Origin: Oscillospiraceae bacterium
GTDB lineage: Bacteria; Bacillota; Clostridia; Oscillospirales; Ruminococcaceae
Length of the DNA stretch: 64,000 bases
Assembly (NCBI GenBank): GCA_017427265.1
Contig: JAFRTG010000003.1
Span: 1 to 64,000, forward strand
Direction of reading: 5' to 3'
Shown piece after piece: positions 1 to 7,212 of this stretch (position 1 is the first letter of the stretch; each line of letters begins with the position of its first letter). Under the pieces are notes generated by a model that was not told where the DNA came from, searched no databases, and was given only the letters and a program-made list of their open reading frames with translations. The translations under genes were made by a program, and so were the position numbers.

Positions 1-283
1 CAGTCGTACCGGCATTCCACTCGATGACAACAGTTTTAGCGTAATCAGGATACAAGTCCGAACTGACGCAGCGTGCATTCAAAGTGTTTTCCTCAATGAA
101 CTTGGTAAACATCTCGCGGATTGTTTCAAGATCGGTGATCTTCTCGACATCCGAAATAGAATAGGAAGCAAAACCGCAGGTTTCCCAATTAGTAGCCGAA
201 GCTATACCGGCGGAAAACGTGGTGAGATAGATTATAACAAGGGCTGCGCTCAGTCCCGAAGTAATTATTTGTGTCTTTTTCAT
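1..283 (-). CDS. Secreted protein of unknown function, 3' part missing
   Basis: The reading frame starts at 283 and runs off the left edge of the window, so only the first 94 residues are visible. They begin MKKTQIIT and continue with a hydrophobic stretch and an Ala-rich end, which is a typical signal peptide, so the protein is probably exported. The visible mature part (about residues 31-94) is acidic and shows no motif I recognise. The GGAGAGGG sequence just before the ATG is a good ribosome binding site. It lies only 17 bases after the stop of the dockerin-bearing protease and has no room for its own promoter, so it is the third gene of that operon. It might be another dockerin protein, but the diagnostic end is outside the window. 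Confidence 0.7.
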   Translation of the reverse strand, partial: MKKTQIITSGLSAALVIIYLTTFSAGIASATNWETCGFASYSISDVEKITDLETIREMFTKFIEENTLNARCVSSDLYPDYAKTVVIEWNAGTT

Positions 284-300
284 AATACCCTCTCCTTCAT

Positions 301-2805
301 TCACTCATCTATAATTTGGGCAATTAGTACAGCATCACTAACATCAATCACGTTGTCTTTTGTTGCATCTGCGAGATATTTGTCCAAATTATTAGTTATT
401 GGCGAAATGGATGTAATATGTTGAAGGACAACCGTGTTATCCGTTTGAGTCATAACACCATCGTGATTTGCATCACCCGATCTGTAGTTTGCTGTTTCTA
501 GATACCATCTTTGTGATGCGTTGTTAGAATTGTACGGTGACCAGTTTGCGTATGCTCCCGATGAAGTTGACTGACCGTTAATTCCTAAAGCGTATGTTGA
601 ACCGTTTACAGTTCTTTTGAATGTGTATGTTCCTGTATTGTCATCAAAAGTAACGCTAATGTTGCTGACAGATGCAGTACTTCCTTCTTGTGCATAATAA
701 TTAGAAGTACTAATTGTAGTTCCAATTCCCAATCCGCTTGATAAGATGTTTGCACTTCTGATTGCATAGGAATTGCTGTTTGAAGACAGGCTGTCTAATA
801 CCCAAAGGTAGTTCATTGAATTGTTGAACGCTGATTGAATTGCTCGATGAGTTGAAGTATCCCTAGAAAGATAATAATCACTCTTGTAATTCTTGAGATA
901 GTAAATACCTTCTTCTCCATAATTATTAAAGTATCGTTCTTTATCAGTTGACCACGCATATCCATAACGAACTTGTGATGTATTACCTGAATACTTATAT
1001 ATATTGACCTGATAATTGGGTTCAGAGGAGAGTGTCTTATAAATCATCTCGGTGGAGCTATTGCCCTTATTTGAAGTGTTAGTCGAACCATTATTTGTTA
1101 TGGAAAGATCATAATCATCTCGGGTGCCGGGAACAGATTCGCTAGGAACATTAGTTTGAAGGTAGGCCATAGAGAAATTCATGTAGGAGGAATTATAATT
1201 GGGCTGAACAATATTCAGGATTCGCGCATAATTATTACTAGAATTGAGAATTCCATTTCCGTATGTATGTTGAGAAATAATACTAATCATTCGATACATA
1301 TCAGGAATGCCAGCTCCTTCACGCGTCGTCAAACCAGCAGCCATTGTCTCGGAGTTGAGATCCGTAATACTATTCCCTGTAAGAAGTTTTGAGCATTTTC
1401 TATGACAAGACCCCATAAGGATAGCTTTAGTCAATTCGGGGCATGTTGCAAGACTGGGTTTGTACTGGTACATCAGTGCAATCATTCCGGCGATGTATGG
1501 TGTTGAGACGCTTGTTCCATTGTTGAGGGACGGACCGATCACATCAGGCTTAAGGCAACCATAGCCGTTATTATATGCATAATCATTTAGCAGTTCTTGT
1601 GGTTGACCATCAAATGTGTCCACAAATCCATTTACAGCAATACAATTATAGGATGAAGCAGGATTCCCGATGTAATTAGCAGAATTGTTTCCCGTTGCGC
1701 ACACCATTACTTTATTTGTTAGCGCAACAAGGTAGTCTATATACTTTGAAAAACAAGGATAGCAATTTATATCATTGGTTGTTGTCCAACTCATACTTAT
1801 TATATCAGCATTACTGGCAAGTAACAATTCCAGATTGCTGAGGTGTAAAGAATCATATCCGTATGGAAGTAATGTAAGATATTCCGTCCAGTCGTCATTA
1901 CAATTGGCCGAATAAATATGAGCTCCCGGAGCGACACCATTACTTCCGGCTGCAATTCCGGCACAGTATGCGGCATGGGTATTTGCCGAAAGATTGTTTT
2001 CCGTTCCTATAATAGATACTTGCGAGGCAGTCAAATCATAATCTGATAATTGTGACATCAGCATCGTATGTACATCATAGATTCCAATACCAACACCACT
2101 TCCAGTTAAGCCTAGGATAGCATTAATTTTGTCGATGCCAACAGTTGCTTTTGTGGTTCCGAGGTTAATAGAGCATTCATCAATTTCTAGCGGCGTGTAA
2201 TAGTCAATTTCTTTAATTGAGTCAAATTCAGAAATATCTTGAATCTCACTTCCCGTCAATCCGCAAATAATCATTGGAGCAAAAGAACTTACAAAAGCCA
2301 CTTTTTCTGCCGCAATACCGATGCTGTTTATTACTTGATCCGATGCCGATGTATTCAATTCCTTCAGTACAGATAATCTCGTTTTCTGGTATAGATCTGT
2401 TCGTTCTTTTTCGGTAGCGCGTGCAGAAGCAGTCAATTCCAAATGATGTTCCATAAGGAATTTCAAATAATTGCTGGGTTCACCGTTAGCTGCGTTTGAG
2501 AGTTCGTTTAGTAATTCTTCGGATGGAGCAGGATAGTCAACTTCCAAATCGTTATGGTTGAATCCGATTTCTTCTTCGATTTTTGACTCGATTTCTGTAT
2601 CATTGATATTTTCGAGCCATAGAACGACAGGTAAAACCTCATTTGATGAATCGCTGATTATTTCAGCTAACGATGCTGTTATCTTATTTTGCGCCTGTAC
2701 AGTTGAAAGCTCGTGAAATGCTGAAACAGACAAAGAACCGAAGGAAAAAACAGAGGTAACGACAGAACAAGCAAGCAAACAAGCCGTAATCCGATTCTTT
2801 TTCAT
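301..2805 (-). CDS. Secreted subtilisin-like (S8) serine protease with C-terminal type I dockerin
   Basis: An 834-residue exported endopeptidase. Residues 1-29 are a signal peptide. A propeptide-like region (about 40-210) precedes the S8 domain (about 230-470), where the catalytic triad can be read: Asp244 in GIYDVH, His277 in NTHAAYCAG and Ser432 in NGTSVSTP, with the oxyanion Asn in CATGNNS (about 373). The His motif is looser than the usual HGTHVAG. A ricin-like, Gly/Ser/Asn/Tyr-rich domain (about 590-770) follows. The last 60 residues form a type I dockerin with two calcium loops (DANHDGVMTQTD and DATKDNVIDVSD). Dockerins bind cohesins, so the protease is probably tethered to a cell-surface scaffold. 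No cohesin gene lies in the window. It is the second gene of an operon whose upstream promoter carries an ECF-sigma-like block. Inference: surface protein turnover or signal cleavage. Confidence 0.9.
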   Translation of the reverse strand: MKKNRITACLLACSVVTSVFSFGSLSVSAFHELSTVQAQNKITASLAEIISDSSNEVLPVVLWLENINDTEIESKIEEEIGFNHNDLEVDYPAPSEELLNELSNAANGEPSNYLKFLMEHHLELTASARATEKERTDLYQKTRLSVLKELNTSASDQVINSIGIAAEKVAFVSSFAPMIICGLTGSEIQDISEFDSIKEIDYYTPLEIDECSINLGTTKATVGIDKINAILGLTGSGVGIGIYDVHTMLMSQLSDYDLTASQVSIIGTENNLSANTHAAYCAGIAAGSNGVAPGAHIYSANCNDDWTEYLTLLPYGYDSLHLSNLELLLASNADIISMSWTTTNDINCYPCFSKYIDYLVALTNKVMVCATGNNSANYIGNPASSYNCIAVNGFVDTFDGQPQELLNDYAYNNGYGCLKPDVIGPSLNNGTSVSTPYIAGMIALMYQYKPSLATCPELTKAILMGSCHRKCSKLLTGNSITDLNSETMAAGLTTREGAGIPDMYRMISIISQHTYGNGILNSSNNYARILNIVQPNYNSSYMNFSMAYLQTNVPSESVPGTRDDYDLSITNNGSTNTSNKGNSSTEMIYKTLSSEPNYQVNIYKYSGNTSQVRYGYAWSTDKERYFNNYGEEGIYYLKNYKSDYYLSRDTSTHRAIQSAFNNSMNYLWVLDSLSSNSNSYAIRSANILSSGLGIGTTISTSNYYAQEGSTASVSNISVTFDDNTGTYTFKRTVNGSTYALGINGQSTSSGAYANWSPYNSNNASQRWYLETANYRSGDANHDGVMTQTDNTVVLQHITSISPITNNLDKYLADATKDNVIDVSDAVLIAQIIDE

Positions 2806-2843
2806 ACATATCCTCCTTTACAGTTGCAATTGATTTCTTTTAC

Positions 2844-3311
2844 TCATGAAATCCATACTACATTTGAATAATTTGTGATACTTTGTGAACTTGGGAAAAA
2901 CCAACCGGGTTCTTTGGCATAATGATCCAAAACGACACGATAATAATAGCCGCCGATGACCGAAATCGGTTCGGATGTTTTATAGTGATAGATCGTATTT
3001 GTCGCAAGATCTCTATCGCACGGTACTTCATCAGTCCATCCAGATGTTCCGTTGGTGCTATGTTGAACTACAATGTTTGTAAATCCTATTTTAGCCATTG
3101 TGTCATAGCCAGCAGTGTCAGCAGTCAAATACACCGTTTTGGTTCCGCTTGTAATTGAAAGAGAATACGACATAATTAGTCCAGCTGCTCTGCCTTCTTC
3201 ATCATTTGTAGTTGAATTCTCAAGTCCGGTTGCATAGGCAGTCAAGGAAATCATATTTAAAGTAAAAATGCCTAATGCACAAACAATTGCCATGAGTTTC
3301 TTATGCTTCAT
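2844..3311 (-). CDS. Small secreted protein (DUF6147-like), first gene of the protease operon
   Basis: This is a 155-residue protein starting MKHKKLMAIVCALG, with a signal peptide ending near ATG (about residue 28). The start at 3311 is chosen because AAAGGGGGG lies just before it; an in-frame ATG 12 codons upstream has no such site. The mature part is a beta-rich Ser/Thr/Tyr domain ending GGYYYRVVLDHY, a pattern I associate with the uncharacterised DUF6147 family; this is a weak match made by eye. It is followed 38 bases later by the dockerin protease. The 33-base promoter block at 3354-3386 lies 42 bases before its start codon, so it is probably induced by the neighbouring ECF sigma factor. 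Function unknown. Confidence 0.7.
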   Translation of the reverse strand: MKHKKLMAIVCALGIFTLNMISLTAYATGLENSTTNDEEGRAAGLIMSYSLSITSGTKTVYLTADTAGYDTMAKIGFTNIVVQHSTNGTSGWTDEVPCDRDLATNTIYHYKTSEPISVIGGYYYRVVLDHYAKEPGWFFPSSQSITNYSNVVWIS

Positions 3312-3353
3312 GAAATATCCCCCCTTTCTATATAAGCATCTTCCCACTCTCTA

Positions 3354-3386
3354 TATATTCATGGCATGATTTGCATACTTTCTTAC
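3354..3386 (-). promoter_or_regulatory. Predicted ECF-sigma promoter, copy 1
   Basis: 33 bases identical to 4342-4374. Read on the minus strand it starts GTAAGAAAGTATGC and ends CATGAATATA. It lies 42 bases before the small secreted protein. Long identical upstream blocks before two genes next to an ECF sigma gene are what a shared sigma-specific promoter looks like; the exact -35 and -10 elements are inferred. Confidence 0.65.
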
Positions 3387-3463
3387 CTTGAAATGCGTGA
3401 ATATTTGATGTTTGTATTAAATCACAATTATTTAAAAAGAATATTGTGCAATTTGCAAAAAAA

Positions 3464-3497
3464 GAGAAGGCGCCTGTCATAACATACAGACGCCTTC
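3464..3497 (-). terminator. Intrinsic terminator of the anti-sigma gene
   Basis: The arms AGAAGGCG(T/C)CTGT and their complement enclose a short AT-rich loop; on the minus strand the stem is followed by a C-TTTTTTT run. It starts 4 bases after the anti-sigma stop codon and separates that gene from the protease operon. Confidence 0.8.
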
Positions 3498-3501
3498 TTT
3501 T

Positions 3502-4323
3502 TCAGTTAAGCATAGAATCCAATATTTTTTGGCATTCATCGTAATCAAGTCTATCAGTTGCTATCAAATATTGAACATCGTCAATCATAAATGCCGCAGA
3601 GTATTGCGAATCTTCTTTCATAATATGAACTGTGGTTCCGTTGATTGCTTGAATGGAAATATTATGATGATCTGTCGGAATACCTAATGAGGAATTGTCA
3701 CTACTGGTAATTTTAGAAATTTGGAAATTGAGAATTTCTTGATTTCGCTTAAAATTAAAGAACAATACCTGTTTTGTAAGCGTATCATAAAAAGTACCAT
3801 AGTTTTCAGAAGGTACAAACCCATTTGGAATATATGTCGGTATTTTTGCCGGAATATTATATTGCTCACATATTTGCTTCATCTCATCTGAATATGTAGT
3901 GAAATCTTCTTGTATTATTTCAGATTCCTTTGAAAAATCTATTGTCACTCCTCCTTTTATAATTTGATAGACCGCTGAAAATACATTTGTTCCCCAAACA
4001 GAGATTGTCAATGCGTTTGATATTAGAATAATAATTGTTAAAATGCAAGGTGCTGCAATATAAATTTTCTTCATAGTTATAGATTTGTGCCGCTTTAGCA
4101 TTTCTGCCTGCATTAGTTTAACGCCCGTTTGTGATCTTCTTTGTATCCATTCATCCGTGCCGTCCAACAAAGCTATTTGCTTTGTTAGTTTATCAATCAA
4201 ATCATAATCACGCTGGTTAAATGGCTTATTTATTTCAATATCAAGTTGCGCTTTTGCATTGTGTAATAATTGTTGCTCATCATCATCGGAATTTATTTTT
4301 TCAAGCAATTCATGATCTGTCAT
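3502..4323 (-). CDS. Membrane-anchored anti-sigma factor, DUF4367-type
   Basis: This is a 273-residue protein. Residues 1-80 are cytoplasmic, charged and helical, and would hold the sigma factor. One membrane segment (about 85-107, APCILTIIILISNALTISVWG region) follows, then an extracellular domain (about 120-273) with the TYIPNGF and ILDSMLN motifs that mark DUF4367 proteins. The start at 4323 is chosen because GGAAGGGGTGA precedes it; a longer in-frame start would lie inside the promoter block. The gene directly follows the ECF sigma gene and also has its own copy of the 33-base block (4342-4374), so more anti-sigma is made when the sigma factor is active: a negative feedback loop. Role inferred from architecture and position. 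Confidence 0.8.
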   Translation of the reverse strand: MTDHELLEKINSDDDEQQLLHNAKAQLDIEINKPFNQRDYDLIDKLTKQIALLDGTDEWIQRRSQTGVKLMQAEMLKRHKSITMKKIYIAAPCILTIIILISNALTISVWGTNVFSAVYQIIKGGVTIDFSKESEIIQEDFTTYSDEMKQICEQYNIPAKIPTYIPNGFVPSENYGTFYDTLTKQVLFFNFKRNQEILNFQISKITSSDNSSLGIPTDHHNISIQAINGTTVHIMKEDSQYSAAFMIDDVQYLIATDRLDYDECQKILDSMLN

Positions 4324-4341
4324 ATTGTTCACCCCTTCCCG

Positions 4342-4374
4342 TATATTCATGGCATGATTTGCATACTTTCTTAC
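4342..4374 (-). promoter_or_regulatory. Predicted ECF-sigma promoter, copy 2
   Basis: Identical in all 33 bases to 3354-3386. It lies between the sigma and anti-sigma genes and ends 18 bases before the anti-sigma start, so the leader would be very short but would still contain the GGAAGGGG ribosome binding site. Confidence 0.65.
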
Positions 4375-4408
4375 AAGGTGATCGTAAAACTATAGTTTTT
4401 TTAGGCGC

Positions 4409-4885
4409 CTAGGTTTTGTGCTTTTGATTGTTATGTAGTTTTTGTTTAATATCATGGATTCTTTTATACAGCGTGTTCAACGAGATTCCAAGTTCGCCAG
4501 CAAGGTATAGACGTTCACTTTTATCAGAATAGTATCGTTTAAGTAAGATGTATTCATCGTCGGTCAATTCATCAAATACAGCCGATCTTCCTTCAACTTC
4601 GGCTGGAATATCAGATACCGAGTCTAAAGAATCTGTCACATATTCAGTATGCTTTGCTTTGCGTTTGAGGTATTGTTTGATGATTCTATCAGCAGTAGCA
4701 TAAAGCCAGCCGCGTATGTTCTGCTTCAAATTAAGTTCACCTGATTTCTGAACAAAAAGAAAGAATACATCTTGTGTGCAGTCTTCGGCAGAAAAAAGGT
4801 CATCACTTAATTTAGACTTACAATAGCGAAGGATTGGTTCATAGTTTTCAGAAATTATTTTATTGAGCTGTTTCTTTCTGCTCAT
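4409..4885 (-). CDS. ECF-family RNA polymerase sigma factor
   Basis: This is a 158-residue protein. Region 2 (about residues 10-80) includes the SAEDCTQDVFFLF and IRGWLYATADR helices that bind core enzyme and the -10 element. Region 4 (about 105-155) has a helix-turn-helix that recognises the -35 element (ERLYLAGELGISLNTLYKRI). The start at 4885 is taken because GGGAGGAAAG stands 6 bases before it; the longer in-frame start at 4930 lies inside the -10 box of the promoter. A perfect housekeeping promoter precedes it. It is followed by its membrane anti-sigma factor, so it probably answers an envelope signal. The likely targets are the two transcripts that carry the repeated 33-base block. Confidence 0.88.
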   Translation of the reverse strand: MSRKKQLNKIISENYEPILRYCKSKLSDDLFSAEDCTQDVFFLFVQKSGELNLKQNIRGWLYATADRIIKQYLKRKAKHTEYVTDSLDSVSDIPAEVEGRSAVFDELTDDEYILLKRYYSDKSERLYLAGELGISLNTLYKRIHDIKQKLHNNQKHKT

Positions 4886-4928
4886 CAACTTTCCTCCCTT
4901 CGCTCTAGCTATAATGAAATTATATTCC

Positions 4929-4957
4929 ATTATAGCGATATAACATCATTTTGTCAA
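4929..4957 (-). promoter_or_regulatory. Consensus housekeeping promoter of the ECF sigma gene
   Basis: On the minus strand TTGACA (4957-4952), a 17-base spacer and TATAAT (4934-4929): a perfect sigma-70/SigA promoter. The transcript would start near 4922, giving a leader of about 37 bases before the start at 4885. Confidence 0.85.
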
Positions 4958-5251
4958 GCCTTTATAATGATTCGATTCGTTGTGTTAGCAATCAAAGAGT
5001 GATTATGTTGTGATTCGAGGGCTTTGATTGCAACTATAATCCAATCCAATCGCGTTTATACTATAACTACTATGAAAAGCTGCTACTAATAGTACCAAAA
5101 ACAGGAATGTGGCCAGCTCCGTGCCGTCCGCATTGTTATACTATTATGATTCAGGCTTATCCTTTGGTTTGCGACTTTTCTTTTTCGGCTTGGGCAGTTC
5201 CTCTAAAAAGTTGCTACTAGTAGCAACTTACGAGCCATTCTCTTTATACAC
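4958..5251. other. AT-rich intergenic stretch with palindrome and gene remnant
   Basis: No complete gene is seen. The stretch holds a 22-base palindrome (5208-5229). On the minus strand an open frame through that palindrome reads VATSSNFLEELPKPKKKS and a few more residues before a stop near 5146, with no convincing start. It looks like the tail of a decayed gene. A partial copy of the palindrome arm (GCTGCTACTA) lies near 5080. Confidence 0.5.
5208..5229. repeat. Perfect 22-base palindrome
   Basis: AAGTTGCTACT followed by its exact reverse complement. A near copy with a 4-base loop is at 6602-6625, and part of it recurs near 5080. It could be a recombination or protein-binding site, or the hairpin of a small non-autonomous element. 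Confidence 0.7.
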
Positions 5252-6091
5252 TTATTTGTCTTTGCCGGTGACGTCCTCGCCGGTTTTCTTTTTCAAAAAA
5301 ATAGAAATAGCAATAATTAACGCCAATATCGCGCATACAACTGGAATAATAGGCGACCATTCGTAAAACAGTTTTTCATTCAATAAGGAATTTATAAGGT
5401 TGTTTAAAAAGTGCATAAGTAAAGGGTAAATGAGGTTATTACTTTTCAAATAAGCAAATCCATAAAGAATACCAGCGAATAAATATACTAAAAACTTTAC
5501 GAATAGCATTACAGTGAATTGTCCTGTCAATACGTCTTCCATTATATGAGCAAAAGAAAAGCCAATGGTACTAAAGACCCAGACAATCCTTAACATGGCG
5601 CGTTTGGAGAAAGGTGTATACCCTTCTGCTAACAAGGCGTTCGTTGTTCCGAATGTATGCAATCTAAACAGCAATTCCTCCCCCAGAGGTGCCAAAAATA
5701 CAGTGTTAATGAATGCGATAAATTCTAATTCGGATTGTGATTCTTTTTGAGATGATAATAATGATGATAATAATATGCCGATTAACATATAAAAGAAAAC
5801 TCTAACGCACACCCAAAATATTGCTTTAGAAGAACTAAACTCACATCTCCCTTTGATGCATTTTAATTTATTGTCATATTTTACAACGTAACCAACAATC
5901 CAAACGATGAATAGCACAGCAATGTTAAACATTTTCGCATACATGTTAACGGTATTTTTGTCTGCATTTGCATTGGGGTTACTCAAATAATATGAGGCTA
6001 TCAAGTTTATGATAAAGTGAAAGAAAAAAGGGGCTATAATATAGGCAATATACCAGAATGCTGATTTTTTATCATTATTATCTTTATGCAT
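5252..6091 (-). CDS. CPBP-family intramembrane metalloprotease (CAAX-protease/Abi-like)
   Basis: A 279-residue integral membrane protein with about seven or eight hydrophobic helices. The family's motifs are present in order: EE followed by R in PLGEELLFRLH (about residues 134-144), FSFAHIMED, and a late MHFLNNLIN. These Glu, His and Asn residues bind zinc in the glutamic/metallo-peptidase fold. The start at 6091 is preferred because CGGAGG lies 9 bases upstream; the longer alternative at 6109 overlaps that site. Members process prenylated proteins, bacteriocin precursors or anti-sigma factors, or give bacteriocin immunity. It neighbours an ECF sigma/anti-sigma pair, so proteolysis of the anti-sigma factor is possible, but this is speculation. 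Confidence 0.85.
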   Translation of the reverse strand: MHKDNNDKKSAFWYIAYIIAPFFFHFIINLIASYYLSNPNANADKNTVNMYAKMFNIAVLFIVWIVGYVVKYDNKLKCIKGRCEFSSSKAIFWVCVRVFFYMLIGILLSSLLSSQKESQSELEFIAFINTVFLAPLGEELLFRLHTFGTTNALLAEGYTPFSKRAMLRIVWVFSTIGFSFAHIMEDVLTGQFTVMLFVKFLVYLFAGILYGFAYLKSNNLIYPLLMHFLNNLINSLLNEKLFYEWSPIIPVVCAILALIIAISIFLKKKTGEDVTGKDK

Positions 6092-6147
6092 TTTTGAAGT
6101 CCTCCGCATATTTCGGCAAATGGTTCTTCTTTTGTTATTAGAAGTAT

Positions 6148-6182
6148 GAAAAAGCCCCTTAGAATCGTGAGATTCAAGGGGA
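6148..6182 (-). terminator. Terminator-like hairpin upstream of the CPBP gene
   Basis: The stem pairs CCCCTTGAATC with GATTC-T-AAGGGG (one bulge), and the minus strand then reads CTTTTTC. It lies 57 bases before the CPBP start on the same strand, so it ends an unseen minus-strand transcript or acts as an attenuator of that gene. Confidence 0.6.
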
Positions 6183-6205
6183 TTCCAAAAATTTTCGCTT
6201 AGCTA

Positions 6206-6234
6206 TTGACAGGCAACACAAAATGTGCTATAAT
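6206..6234 (+). promoter_or_regulatory. Perfect consensus promoter for the RNA at 6241
   Basis: TTGACA (6206-6211), 17-base spacer, TATAAT (6229-6234). No protein start with a ribosome binding site follows, so it most likely drives a non-coding RNA. Confidence 0.85.
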
Positions 6235-6240
6235 AAACAC

Positions 6241-6362
6241 AGTGCTATAAAAGCATCCCACGGAGCGCAGCCGGACGGCAATCCTGCTACGCCCCATAAT
6301 CAGACCGGTGATCTGAACACCTGACTGACTTAGCGAGATGGCTATAGCGTGTTTTCATTATA
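6241..6362 (+). ncRNA. Candidate structured RNA of unknown class, about 110-120 nt
   Basis: It starts at the expected initiation point of a perfect promoter. The ends pair: GTGCTATA near 6242-6249 matches TATAGCGT near 6340-6350 (8 pairs, two of them G-U). Internal hairpins such as CAGA/TCTG around CCGGTGA are visible, and a final hairpin CGTGTT/AACACG closes the 3' end, without a good U-run. No open reading frame with a ribosome binding site lies within. It lacks the SRP, 6S, tmRNA and known riboswitch signatures that I can recall. Ends are inferred. Confidence 0.5.
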
Positions 6363-6772
6363 ACACGATTTCATAGTATTGTCAAGCCCTTTCAGTTCTG
6401 TGTTTGCTCTCGGACTGATGGGGCTTGCTTTTATGCATGGCACTTTATACCGACAATGTTTGACCGACTTCTCGGTATAAGGCACATTGAAAACAGAATA
6501 CATTTTGATTGACGAATTTTTACTTGCGGTCGCACGAGCAAAGACACAGCCCTGTCCGGGTTACCGGATCACACCTTACGTTTGCTAAAAGGAAGGGTAG
6601 AAAAGTTGCTACTACTAGCAACTTTCATGTGAGCCGCACGCAAAGGAACAGTAGCCGGGGAACAATATACCCCTGCAAATCGCAAACAATCGGCAATCAA
6701 AATATACCATTTGGTATGATGCAGCAAACAGGTCATAAACCTTGCGGTTTACAACCTATCTGCGTGAAATAG
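6363..6772. other. Intergenic stretch with inverted repeats, no clear gene
   Basis: Contains a 9-base inverted repeat TTATACCGA (6445-6453) and TCGGTATAA (6472-6480), plus the hairpin at 6602-6625. On the minus strand a 19-codon frame from 6628 (MKVASSSNFSTLP...) resembles the gene remnant near 5200 (VATSSNF..LP). I see no convincing full-length gene. Confidence 0.4.
6602..6625. repeat. Hairpin related to the 5208 palindrome
   Basis: AAAGTTGCTA, a 4-base loop CTAC, then TAGCAACTTT. The arms match those of the 22-base palindrome at 5208-5229, so the pair flank the CPBP gene and the candidate RNA. Confidence 0.6.
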
Positions 6773-6849
6773 TGGTCGAGGTGACAGGACTTGAACCTGC
6801 GGCCTCTGCGTCCCGAACGCAGCGCTCTACCAAACTGAGCCACACCTCG
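6773..6849 (-). tRNA. tRNA-Pro (anticodon CGG)
   Basis: The 7-base acceptor CGAGGTG pairs with CACCTCG. The anticodon arm is CTGCG-TTCGGGA-CGCAG (anticodon CGG, reading CCG codons) and the T arm contains GGTTCAAGTCC. The terminal CCA is encoded (6775-6773). It reads proline and sits at the edge of the AT-rich 6.4 kb segment, where integrating elements often insert. Confidence 0.95.
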
Positions 6850-6968
6850 ATTTGAGTTTCAGCAGTCTTTCTTTCGTTGACTGCCTTGCTATTATAGCAC
6901 AAAGTTACGAAAATGTCAAGAGGAAATTTCGCAAATTGCAAAAATTATCAGAAAACACAATTTACCCC

Positions 6969-6997
6969 TTGAAATTCACAAAGAAATGTGGTATAAT
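6969..6997 (+). promoter_or_regulatory. Promoter of the SRP RNA
   Basis: TTGAAA (6969-6974), 17-base spacer, TATAAT (6992-6997). Transcription would start near 7004, with 5' trimming to the mature SRP RNA. Confidence 0.75.
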
Positions 6998-7045
6998 GTT
7001 ACCAGAACGAGGGAACAACCCGAAGTTCAGTCAAAACATCTGGAA

Positions 7046-7177
7046 ATTCCGGATTATAGGTGTGCGGGCCCTGTGCAGCTGAGCACTGTGAACCATGTCA
7101 GGCGGGGAACCGAGCAGCATTAAGCGGATCGCTGGGCGTGCCGCAGTCAGCCTGCACACCTATGCTCCGGAATTTTT
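7046..7177 (+). ncRNA. ffs: SRP RNA (small bacterial type, 4.5S/scRNA)
   Basis: RNA scaffold of the signal recognition particle, which binds Ffh and targets membrane proteins to the translocon. The conserved domain IV core is clear: ACCATGTCAGGCGGGGAACC followed by GAGCAGCATTAAGCGG, with the asymmetric internal loop and tetraloop-side bases. The long closing helix pairs AATTCCGGA-TATAGGTGTGC (7046 on) with GCACACCTA-TCCGGAATT (7155-7172). TTTTTT ends it, so the closing helix doubles as the terminator. Ends are estimated to within a few bases. Confidence 0.92.
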
Positions 7178-7212
7178 TGTTTATTCGCCGTTTTTCCCGA
7201 TCGGAGGCACGG

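Noticed and set aside
6773..6849. A direct repeat of the tRNA-Pro 3' end as attachment site in the AT-rich segment
   Set aside because: I looked for words such as GACTTGAACC and AGGTGACAGG between 1 and 6770 and did not find them.
7060..7212. Longer N-terminus for the TPR protein, or a separate protein from 7095
   Set aside because: This DNA is the SRP RNA, with its conserved core and closing helix. The first start with a ribosome binding site is at 7213.
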